A DNA stretch of 35,455 nucleotides, from positions 1-35,455 of the forward strand of contig CAYFLR010000062.1 of the NCBI GenBank assembly GCA_964343805.1, in the 5' to 3' direction. The position numbers were made by a program, and so were the translations under genes. Below the pieces are notes generated by a model. That model ran no database searches and was not told where the DNA came from. It was given only the letters and a program-made list of their open reading frames with translations. This DNA is from CAYFLR01 sp964343805 (GTDB taxonomy: Bacteria > Bdellovibrionota_B > Oligoflexia > CAYFLR01). How positions within the stretch are numbered: the stretch's first letter is position 1; each line of letters starts with the position of its first letter. Below are positions 1-7,342 of this stretch, piece by piece.

Positions 1-339
1 GCCATGAGGATGTTTGTTTCAGAGGTTAGTAGAACGGTCAACCGCTTTTACAGACGAAAAGGAAGACTTTTTAGGGATCGCTACTGGATGCAAGCCCTGA
101 AAACAGGACGTTATATTTTAAATGGTTTTAGATATGTCATGTTCAATGCAATCAAACATGTTCGATATGATGGGCTATATCGCCTAGAGCAAGATCCCAG
201 CTCATGTCTTTATGCCTTTAATAAAAAGTTAGTGGATTTAAAAATCATGAAATCCACTCGCTATTCATTACTTAGGGGAAGTGACGATTATTTTAACCGT
301 AGCTACGCTGAAATCGTGAATGATTTAGCATTTATATAA
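1..339 (+). CDS. IS200/RAYT-like transposase, C-terminal part (5' truncated by window)
   Basis: The reading frame is open from the first base, so the true start lies outside the window. The visible 112 or so residues match the C-terminal half of the Y1 (IS200-like, REP-associated tyrosine) transposase family: a segment reading VNRFYRRKGRLFRDRYW followed by a helix with a YVMFNAIKH motif, the equivalent of the family's RYVLxNPxxH/NARKH region. The HUH motif and catalytic tyrosine would lie mostly upstream and cannot be checked. Such proteins nick and join single-stranded DNA at short palindromes and are often domesticated, single-copy genes. It is followed 44 bp later by an unrelated exported protein on the same strand. 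Family assignment is fairly secure; activity is unknown. Confidence 0.75.
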   Translation, partial: AMRMFVSEVSRTVNRFYRRKGRLFRDRYWMQALKTGRYILNGFRYVMFNAIKHVRYDGLYRLEQDPSSCLYAFNKKLVDLKIMKSTRYSLLRGSDDYFNRSYAEIVNDLAFI

Positions 340-383
340 ATTGCTAATCATTAAGACCTACCAAGAAGGGGTAAACTCGACCT

Positions 384-2618
384 ATGAAACTAAGGGTTAA
401 AATCTATTTAATAATAGCCTTAAGCCTCTTCAGCTGGCCTATCCAAGCTTCGGAAAGAGCAATTACTCCTGCCATAGAATTAACAGGCAAATGGTTAGTG
501 ACTCTCTCCATTGGAAAAGGAATGGCTAAAAAACCTTTGCTGGCATTAAGAAATGTTTTGCTAAATGCTTTTGCCTCCCAGCAAGGTGGTATGTATCATC
601 ACACCATTGATCTCGACGATTTATCAGCTGAAGGTGCCCATACTTCCAAAAAGAATCTCGAATCTGCTTTTGTAAAACTAAAATCAACCATTTTTAATTT
701 TAAATTACAAAACCCTCAGGCTGCTACCCAAGTTATTATTGGGCTTACAGGGCATGGCAAGACTAATGATCAAGGTCTGTACACTCTCTCTTTAACCGAT
801 AGCAAATTAAGCGGACCAGAGGTGGCTTCCCTATTTCAATCCATCGAAGTGGATGAACTCTTGGTTTTTGTTCAATCCTGTCAAAGTGGGAGTCTTCATA
901 AGGCTTTTAATACAGGTCATTCCTTCTTATTGTGGGAGTTACACCAGACATTTAAACGTAGCAGCACCCGCCTAGCAGTGGTAACCCCGGTTTCAGAGTT
1001 TATCAAATCTCCTTACTACTCTTGGGAAAACATTCTCTCAAAATCCTTTAATGACCCCAAAGCCGATCTGAATAAAGACCATATAATCTCCTATGAAGAA
1101 TGGAAAAACAGGCTTCTCCAATTGTCCTGCTCTCATTTTGATTTTATTCCTCGCAAAGCATTTCAAATTACAACCTCACCCAAACCACCCGGTAAAGGCA
1201 TTGACCCTCAATTTTATGAGAGTAAAATACCCGGCACACTTCCCTTAACCCTCACTCCTCAAGGTATCAACAAATGGAAGAAAGGTGAATTATCCTTTCC
1301 CAATTTAAAAGACGATCCCCCGATCCTCAGTCAGCAGACATGGTCAATCTGTAAAACAAATGAAGATCTCTTTTTTACTCTACAAAAAGCCTCCCTTAAT
1401 CAGTTATTACAGCTTGCGCAAGGTTCAAACCCATCCACCCAAATAAAAGCTTTAAAGAAGATGTTAACTCTTAAGACACTGACTCTTTTTTCACTCACTG
1501 AAATAAATCAACTCATGAAGGATAGCCAACTAGAATTAGTAAAAAGTGCTGCCCTGCAAGTTCTCATTCAAAAAGGGTTTAAAGAAGGCAAACAGGTAAC
1601 TTTTGATCAAATAATTAAAGAATGTATAAAGAGGTTTTATTCTTTAAAAAGCCTCACTCTCAAGAAACAGCTTCTTTCAGCTATGGGCACGGCATGGCAA
1701 GCCCATAGTGCTTTTACTCTACTCCAAGAGCANNNNNNNNNNCTTGACTCAAAGCAGATCCCATTATTACTAATAAAACTTTTTAAACAAGAAAAGAATG
1801 CTGAAGTTAGAAAAGCCATCATTAAAGCCTTAGTTGAATTAAAATTTAGAAAATCCAATCTCATTGTAAAAGCTCTGCAAGAGGACCCCGCACCCAAGGT
1901 TCGGCAAATAGCAGCCAAAGCCATTGCTAAGCTCTCCTTAAAAAAATGGGGGGCTCACTTACTCATCGCTTTGCAAAAAGAGTCAAGTTTAAATGTAAGG
2001 TTAACTTTGATAAGAGCTTTAGGCTCCCTTAAAGTAAGCCAAGGAACATTAGAAATCGGTCTTTTACTAAGAACGGACGCTTCTTTTCAAATAAGACAAG
2101 AGGCAGCCAAATTCTTAGGCCTCATTGGCGATAATCTTGCCAAAGATCAGCTCTCCCTATCTTTACACCAAGAAAACCACCCCACTGTTTTAAGAGAGAT
2201 CATTCATTCAATCAGAACACTGAAATTAAAAATTCATACTGCAAAATTAATAGAAATAAGTAAAGAGCACTCTTCTCTAAAGGTGAGAGGGGCAGCTATC
2301 ATGACCCTTGGTTTCTGGCAGATTAAAGAGGCAGGACCCTCTTTGATAGAAATTCTTTCCTTGAGTTCCCATGAAGCTTTGAAAATGCAAGCGATTTCTG
2401 CTTTAACTAAAATTAAAGATCCTAAAGCCATCCCCATTTTGATAGAAAGGTTATTCGATGACCCTTATGAAAACGTAAGATCTCTATCTGCTCGTACGTT
2501 AGGATTATTAAAAGCTAAAAATGCAATTCCATTTTTAAAACAAGCTGCAAAGAATGATCCCTCAAAGCGAGTTCGTAAGAGTGCTTTGAAGGCTTTCAAA
2601 CTATTAACCCAATCTTAA
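384..2618 (+). CDS. Exported caspase-like (clan CD) domain protein with EF-hand loop and HEAT repeats
   Basis: The 744-codon gene starts with a signal peptide (residues 1-22, ending around QAS). A caspase/legumain-like peptidase core follows: hydrophobic strand then TGHG with His124, and strand LLVFVQSCQSG with Cys166, which fit the catalytic His-Cys dyad of clan CD. Residues 228-239 (DLNKDHIISYEE) fit a calcium-binding EF-hand loop, D-x-N-x-D-x-I-x-S-x-x-E. From about residue 340 to the end there are repeated two-helix units with the A..ALG.L/I pattern of HEAT/PBS-lyase repeats. A ten-N gap interrupts the HEAT part (near residue 450); the frame is kept only if the missing length is 1 mod 3. 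The stop codon overlaps that of the convergent gene by 4 bp. Substrate and partners are unknown; a periplasmic or secreted site is inferred from the signal peptide. Confidence 0.75.
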   Translation: MKLRVKIYLIIALSLFSWPIQASERAITPAIELTGKWLVTLSIGKGMAKKPLLALRNVLLNAFASQQGGMYHHTIDLDDLSAEGAHTSKKNLESAFVKLKSTIFNFKLQNPQAATQVIIGLTGHGKTNDQGLYTLSLTDSKLSGPEVASLFQSIEVDELLVFVQSCQSGSLHKAFNTGHSFLLWELHQTFKRSSTRLAVVTPVSEFIKSPYYSWENILSKSFNDPKADLNKDHIISYEEWKNRLLQLSCSHFDFIPRKAFQITTSPKPPGKGIDPQFYESKIPGTLPLTLTPQGINKWKKGELSFPNLKDDPPILSQQTWSICKTNEDLFFTLQKASLNQLLQLAQGSNPSTQIKALKKMLTLKTLTLFSLTEINQLMKDSQLELVKSAALQVLIQKGFKEGKQVTFDQIIKECIKRFYSLKSLTLKKQLLSAMGTAWQAHSAFTLLQEXXXXLDSKQIPLLLIKLFKQEKNAEVRKAIIKALVELKFRKSNLIVKALQEDPAPKVRQIAAKAIAKLSLKKWGAHLLIALQKESSLNVRLTLIRALGSLKVSQGTLEIGLLLRTDASFQIRQEAAKFLGLIGDNLAKDQLSLSLHQENHPTVLREIIHSIRTLKLKIHTAKLIEISKEHSSLKVRGAAIMTLGFWQIKEAGPSLIEILSLSSHEALKMQAISALTKIKDPKAIPILIERLFDDPYENVRSLSARTLGLLKAKNAIPFLKQAAKNDPSKRVRKSALKAFKLLTQS
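1733..1742. other. Assembly gap (10 N)
   Basis: Ten Ns inside the HEAT-repeat part of the caspase-like gene. The flanking frames join only if the true missing length is 1 mod 3, so the frame printed with ten Ns is consistent. Confidence 0.95.
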
Positions 2619-3442
2619 TCTACCACTCGAAAAATTCGACGCGGTGGAAATCCATCTTTCTCACTTTCCACCTTTAATTTGGGAATAACCACCTTCTTAA
2701 CGGCAGGATCCCGAGTGATAGTGATGTGCGTCCAGTAGGGATCCCGTTCTACCTTAATTCCAGGTATTTGACTCAGAAAATGAGCAAAGTGAACACTCTC
2801 TCCACTTTTTAAAATTACCTTATTGAAAAACACATAGGAGTTAACAAAAAAAGAGCCCCCCTCTTTCATTTTAGCAATCACTCGTTGAAAATAGCGTTCG
2901 GGATGATAAGTGTAGGCACCAATTCCATGCACATCGGTGGCAAAATCAAAAGCAGGGATGTCTTTATCAGCTATGGCTTCAAAATAGCGGTCTTTTAAAA
3001 CCTTTAATCTGCCATTAAATGTTCCGAGTTCTCTTTGTATTTGATAAGAGATAACCGTCACCTCGGCTCTTTCTAGCAGGGGACGCTCAAAAAAACCACT
3101 TTCTGTTAACCTTCGTAAAGCACTTTTTCTTTGAGGGTTCGCTGAAGTTTTGATTTGGGCAGCTTGCTCTTTACCAAACAGATACATTTCAGCAGCAAAA
3201 GATTCACCAGATCCTAAATCCACCCAACGATCCTTGCCTCTTAATTTAAGGAGCGCTTCAATAAATTTAGGAGAAAAATGATCAAAATAGTCCAGCAGGT
3301 CTCGGCGCACCATGAAACGGTGCTCTTCTAAGGTGGATGAGGCAGTATAACCTTCAGAGACCTTCCCACACTCAGCAGCAAATAGCTGGGCAGAAAGGAG
3401 AAATAAAGTCGTTAGAAAGAGACATATTGATTTTTTAGCCAT
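2615..3442 (-). CDS. Exported protein with class I methyltransferase-like fold
   Basis: The 275-residue product has a clear signal peptide (residues 1-22, cleavage near LFAAEC). Residues 74-80 (VDLGSGE) look like SAM-binding motif I of Rossmann methyltransferases, and 165-173 (FDFATDVHG) followed by a helix and KEGGSFFVNSY (193-203) look like motifs IV-V. Cytoplasmic SAM is not expected in the periplasm, so either the fold has been repurposed, the hydrophobic N terminus is an anchor facing inward, or the resemblance is structural only. A promoter candidate lies directly upstream. The gene is convergent with the caspase-like gene, stop codons overlapping by 4 bp, and lies downstream of the reductase gene on the same strand, 53 bp away. 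No specific function can be named. Confidence 0.6.
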   Translation of the reverse strand: MAKKSICLFLTTLFLLSAQLFAAECGKVSEGYTASSTLEEHRFMVRRDLLDYFDHFSPKFIEALLKLRGKDRWVDLGSGESFAAEMYLFGKEQAAQIKTSANPQRKSALRRLTESGFFERPLLERAEVTVISYQIQRELGTFNGRLKVLKDRYFEAIADKDIPAFDFATDVHGIGAYTYHPERYFQRVIAKMKEGGSFFVNSYVFFNKVILKSGESVHFAHFLSQIPGIKVERDPYWTHITITRDPAVKKVVIPKLKVESEKDGFPPRRIFRVVD

Positions 3443-3451
3443 TTCTCTTTA

Positions 3452-3480
3452 AGTATCATCTTAAAAAGAGAGGGTGTCAA
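3452..3480 (-). promoter_or_regulatory. Promoter candidate for the exported methyltransferase-like gene
   Basis: On the minus strand a perfect TTGACA (3475-3480) is followed after 17 bp by GATACT (3452-3457, four of six matches to TATAAT). Initiation would fall within a few bases of the ATG at 3442, giving a very short leader. An AAAGAGA stretch just before the ATG could still act as a weak ribosome site. Confidence 0.45.
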
Positions 3481-3495
3481 GAGCAGAGGCAAAGG

Positions 3496-4959
3496 CTAAA
3501 AAGCATCAATATAGATATTGTTTTCCAAAACCCCTTGAGCGAGTAGCTTTTCTTTAGTGGCATCAATCATGATTTTAGGTCCACAAAGATAGATATCGGT
3601 ATTTGCAAGCTCCATTTCATCTAATAACCCTGCCACATAACCTGATTTTCCTTCCCAACCAGATTCGGGTCGGCTCAGAACCGGCACAAAGTTGAAGTTC
3701 TCATGCCTTTTGACAAGATCTTTAAAGAAATCCATATAGAGTAAATCATCAATATGCCGGGAACCATAGAGCAGCTGAACCTTCTGCGAGGTGTTTCCCT
3801 GCTTTAGGGCAGCCTCGGTCATAGATAGAAAAGGGGTAATCCCAATTCCTGCTGCCAAAAAGAGTTTATCATGATCATTTTCTTGCAGAGTGAAACTGCC
3901 CATCGGTCCTTCGATAGAGATATGCTCCCCTTCCTCCAAATTAAAAATAATAGGAGTGCCATACCCTTTTAAATCCAGCTTGACCGAAATGGTCACCAGC
4001 GAGGGATCAGAATTTGGTTTGGATATACTGTAGGCTTTAGATAAGAGGTTTTGTCTATCAATTTGGACAATTATAAACTGCCCTGGCTTCGCCTGCATTG
4101 TCGCTCCATGTTGCAGCTTAAAAGTAATCTCTTTCACATTGGCGTTGAGTCTCCTCACCTTTTGAATTTGAGTATGATAACCAATGCGATTTTCATAACC
4201 CGGCTTAGGAGCTGGAAGAGTGTAATCACCGGGTTTATATTCTCCTCGCAGTTCGAGCACATCGTTTTTACAATTCTCAATACAGGTTCCACATTTAATG
4301 CAGTCCAGGGCATCCACCTGGTTGTGATGGTTTAAACTGCGATGAGGAGAAACTTGCATAGGACACATTCTAGAACAATGACCACATTGTAAACAAGCTG
4401 AAGGAGCTGTCATAGTGATCATGGGAGTGGACTCTGTCACACCAAAAATTTTCTTCTTGAGGGTATGAAGTAACTTTTGCACCGTCCCCATAGGGCAAAT
4501 AGTACACCAAGATCTTGGATTAATAGTAAGAGCGAGGACTAAACCAATAGTGGTTGTCACCTTACACATCATAACTCCGGCCATTCCTAACCGATTCCAA
4601 AATTCTGCCTGCCCCCAATATTCGAAAGAAGCTGCCACATTCCTGGCAAATAAACTCATCAAACCAAAGAGAACAAGGGCCCTTACAATGGGGTGTCGTA
4701 AAATGGCTGGAATATGTTGAAACCGGCCAAACTTTCTCATGGGAATATCAAAGAATGATCCCCGAGGACAGAGATTCCCACACCAGTATCTCCCCCAAAC
4801 AAATCCCAGCATCATAATAGTGGCAAACATGGGAAAAATGATTAATCCCGCCTTGGGATAATAGAAACCAAGATAAGAAATGAGGATGGCTATTGGCCAA
4901 ACCAAAACACGGTACCAATTATAGTCGCCAAAAGTCTTAATATAGAAATTCTTAGCCAT
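3496..4959 (-). CDS. Membrane polyferredoxin-flavoprotein reductase fusion (NapH-like + 2[4Fe-4S] + FNR)
   Basis: One 487-residue chain joins three electron-transfer modules. The N-terminal part has several membrane segments (about 17-55, 90-107, 126-146) and two CxxxCP-type motifs facing one side, CGNLCPRG (60-67) and CTICPMG (152-158), as in NapH/CcoG/NosR proteins. Two ferredoxin clusters follow: CLQCGHCSRMCP (189-200) and CIKCGTCIENC (220-230). The C terminus (about 260-487) is a ferredoxin-NADP reductase-like domain: flavin motif KAYSIS (308-313, Lys where Arg is usual), GIGITPF (371-377) and the terminal NAD(P) motif LCGPKIMID (458-466). It could pass electrons from NAD(P)H through FAD and FeS clusters to a membrane acceptor, or the reverse. 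Partner and acceptor are not visible in the window. Confidence 0.85.
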   Translation of the reverse strand: MAKNFYIKTFGDYNWYRVLVWPIAILISYLGFYYPKAGLIIFPMFATIMMLGFVWGRYWCGNLCPRGSFFDIPMRKFGRFQHIPAILRHPIVRALVLFGLMSLFARNVAASFEYWGQAEFWNRLGMAGVMMCKVTTTIGLVLALTINPRSWCTICPMGTVQKLLHTLKKKIFGVTESTPMITMTAPSACLQCGHCSRMCPMQVSPHRSLNHHNQVDALDCIKCGTCIENCKNDVLELRGEYKPGDYTLPAPKPGYENRIGYHTQIQKVRRLNANVKEITFKLQHGATMQAKPGQFIIVQIDRQNLLSKAYSISKPNSDPSLVTISVKLDLKGYGTPIIFNLEEGEHISIEGPMGSFTLQENDHDKLFLAAGIGITPFLSMTEAALKQGNTSQKVQLLYGSRHIDDLLYMDFFKDLVKRHENFNFVPVLSRPESGWEGKSGYVAGLLDEMELANTDIYLCGPKIMIDATKEKLLAQGVLENNIYIDAF

Positions 4960-5127
4960 GAGCTAAACACCTTTTTTTAAATTGTGAAAATGGTTGAGAG
5001 ATTGGATAAACCTATCTAATTCCAAATATAAATAAGCTTATTTTATGACTTTTTCAAGTGAATTTTAACTATTATTCAAACCAAAAATTTACTTCCTCTT
5101 TAAAACGGCTGGTAACCTTAAAAGAGA

Positions 5128-5325
5128 TCACCAGAAGAGAGTAGAAATATCGTTAAGGAAGGTGGTCTTCTCTGTCTGTTCTGACTTACTTGAAGTCATT
5201 TTGTCTTTTATGCAGTACTTACAACCAGAACTTCTGGATAAAATGTGTTCTGAACAGTGAGGGCAAGTCTTCTTGGATTCCGCCTCGCCGTGCATTCGAT
5301 TGTTTTTTTTGGTATTTGAATTCAT
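5128..5325 (-). CDS. Small zinc-ribbon protein
   Basis: A 65-codon gene with a good ribosome-binding site (GAGAGGAG, four bases before the ATG). Residues 21-38 contain two cysteine pairs, CPHC and CKYC, ten residues apart, enough for a single treble-clef or zinc-ribbon knuckle. The rest is polar and lysine-rich with no signal peptide. It precedes the reductase gene on the same strand by about 170 bp of AT-rich sequence, so it may have its own transcript. The function is unknown; the well-placed Shine-Dalgarno sequence and cysteine pattern argue that it is real. Confidence 0.6.
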   Translation of the reverse strand: MNSNTKKNNRMHGEAESKKTCPHCSEHILSRSSGCKYCIKDKMTSSKSEQTEKTTFLNDISTLFW

Positions 5326-5492
5326 AGATCTCCTCTCGGACTTTGCCGTCCAATCGCTGAACGGGTTTTCTCATACTCTTTTTGTCGTCATTTTATTTGA
5401 TAGTTTAAATTTTTTATTGATTATTTTATAAATAACTAATATTATTTATGTTTTAAGTCAGTTAATCTAAACATCAGAGGTTAATTTCTTCA

Positions 5493-6188
5493 GTGAATTT
5501 TCGTGGACTTCTATTTTTTTTCTTCTTCTTTTTAATTCTACTGCTTTCTGTACCAGTCCTTTTATTAGTATACGCATTTGGTATAATATTACCACCTTTA
5601 AACAAAAACCGTTTAATCCAAGGGATTATTTCTCCATGGAATAAGTTTTTAATCTGGCTTTCAGGTTCCACCGTGGAGGTTACAGGCCATGAACATATTC
5701 CCGATGAACCGGTTCTTTTTGTAGCCAATCATCAAGGAATGTTTGATGTGGCTCTCATCATTGCCTACATAGATCGCCTCAAAGGGTTTATAGCCAAAGC
5801 CGAGCTAAAATGGTTCCCAGTTTTTTATCACTGGATGAAACTTCAAAAGTGCATTCTCATCGATCGAGTCAATACACGGGAGGCCATTAAATCCATCGAA
5901 GAAGGAGTTGAACTGCTAAAAAAAGGTCATTCTTTAGTGGTATTTCCAGAAGGGACAAGGAGCTGTCAGCAAAAAGTACGAAGGTTTAAACAGGGAACAT
6001 TTAAACTAGCTACCGAAAGCAGAGTTCCCATCATTCCAGTGGCGATTATCAACTCTTACCAAATTCATCCACAAAATGGTTTTAGACTTTGCCCTGCTCA
6101 AGTGAAATTAAAGATACTCCCTCCTTTGACAGTGGATAATCTATCAAAAGAGGAACTTAAGATTTTACATGAAAAGACAAAGTATTAA
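5493..6188 (+). CDS. plsC: 1-acyl-sn-glycerol-3-phosphate acyltransferase (PlsC family)
   Basis: The 231-residue membrane protein transfers an acyl chain to the sn-2 position of lysophosphatidate, making phosphatidate for phospholipid synthesis. The N terminus is one long hydrophobic anchor (4-34, with a run of phenylalanines). The catalytic block NHxxxxD is present (N79-H80...D85, in VANHQGMFD), and so is FPEGTRS (151-157), the glycerol-phosphate binding motif; IPVAI (181-185) is motif IV-like. The start is a GTG with only a weak upstream AGAGG. The gene is divergent from the zinc-ribbon gene and convergent with the following lipoprotein gene, leaving 16 bp between stops. PlsC paralogues with other acyl acceptors exist, so the exact substrate is by family only. 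Confidence 0.88.
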   Translation: MNFRGLLFFFFFFLILLLSVPVLLLVYAFGIILPPLNKNRLIQGIISPWNKFLIWLSGSTVEVTGHEHIPDEPVLFVANHQGMFDVALIIAYIDRLKGFIAKAELKWFPVFYHWMKLQKCILIDRVNTREAIKSIEEGVELLKKGHSLVVFPEGTRSCQQKVRRFKQGTFKLATESRVPIIPVAIINSYQIHPQNGFRLCPAQVKLKILPPLTVDNLSKEELKILHEKTKY

Positions 6189-6204
6189 TGAAGAGAGCTA
6201 AATA

Positions 6205-7233
6205 TTAATCAATGATTTCTTCCCTGGCTAAGGACCCACCAGAAATAATGGTCCGAGTGCTATTTTCTGAACCATCTAGAGTGTTAGGGTAGGTGGTGGC
6301 ACGATAATTTAAGGTCAACTGGAGTTCGGAAGTAGAAGAGTCGATAAGTCTTTCATAGCTAGTATTTCCGCCACCAAAGAATCCCATATAAAGTGTGTAT
6401 AATCCCCCTTGGTCATCCACCGCATCGACTCTAATGTAATCAACAAAAACATTGTCTTCATCGCTAGTACGCCCTTGGGAATCTGTTCTTACATCAGAGT
6501 ACCCAACCACATACATATATTTGGCTTGAAGAGTTGGAATGGCTGTTTCTTCATCAGCAAAGCGGCGACTGGTCTCATCATAATAGCTCGCTTTCCCAGT
6601 GATCTTGAAATTAACTTCCTTAGCCTCTCTTTGAAATCCCTTTTGTTCAGTTTCAAAAGGGTTGGCTGCAACAACTGAGAAGGCATAAGCTTTCGAAGAA
6701 AGCCATCCAATTTCAACTCCGCGAGTACAATAGAAAGAGGTTTGTTCAAAAAGAACACAGGTTGATAATTTGGTATCATCGCTAATTTTGGCGGCCACAT
6801 CATCTTCAAAAGGAAGGAGATCAGAATCAACTCCGGTAATATAAGCAGGGTCAATAGAGTCAGTGGTTAGAAACGCGGTGGCGCCATTAGTGCAAAGTCG
6901 ATTAAAAACATCTGCTTTATCTTCTTCACTGCGAGCATTAATCCGAGCACTATGAGTTGAAGCAGAAGATCCCTGAAGACTCAACTCAAGCTCGATCAGC
7001 TTCTCTCCTTCATGAGTCACTTTCAAAATATCAAAGATCTCAATTTCATACAGCTTATCACTCTGAAAAGTTGGGAAGTGTGACATTGTAGCATTTTCAG
7101 GAATACATTCACTAGTAGAAGAAGCCTTATCAGGAACAGCCACATCTTTTACGTTTGCACTATCATCATCAGAAGTGCCTTTACAGCCCAGTAATAGAAA
7201 ACCTAGTAATATAATAGAAATAACGATACGCAT
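6205..7233 (-). CDS. Predicted lipoprotein of unknown function
   Basis: The 342-residue product begins with a type II signal peptide with lipobox LLGC, so Cys17 would be lipidated. The mature N terminus is a flexible acidic linker (GTSDDDSANVKD). I do not recognise the domain that follows; it is rich in beta-prone, polar sequence and has a conserved-looking block around YMYVVGYSDVRTD. The start is supported by GAGGAG six bases before the ATG. It lies downstream of glgB on the same strand, separated by about 110 bp with no obvious terminator. Cell-envelope location is inferred from the lipobox. Confidence 0.7.
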   Translation of the reverse strand: MRIVISIILLGFLLLGCKGTSDDDSANVKDVAVPDKASSTSECIPENATMSHFPTFQSDKLYEIEIFDILKVTHEGEKLIELELSLQGSSASTHSARINARSEEDKADVFNRLCTNGATAFLTTDSIDPAYITGVDSDLLPFEDDVAAKISDDTKLSTCVLFEQTSFYCTRGVEIGWLSSKAYAFSVVAANPFETEQKGFQREAKEVNFKITGKASYYDETSRRFADEETAIPTLQAKYMYVVGYSDVRTDSQGRTSDEDNVFVDYIRVDAVDDQGGLYTLYMGFFGGGNTSYERLIDSSTSELQLTLNYRATTYPNTLDGSENSTRTIISGGSLAREEIID

Positions 7234-7342
7234 TTTACACTCCTCAACCCTAGTTAAAAATTATGGCTCGAAAGACTTATCGGTGATTTGAGAAATTAAT
7301 TAAGAGCTATTTAATATATTTGTTATGTTAAGTAGTTAGATA

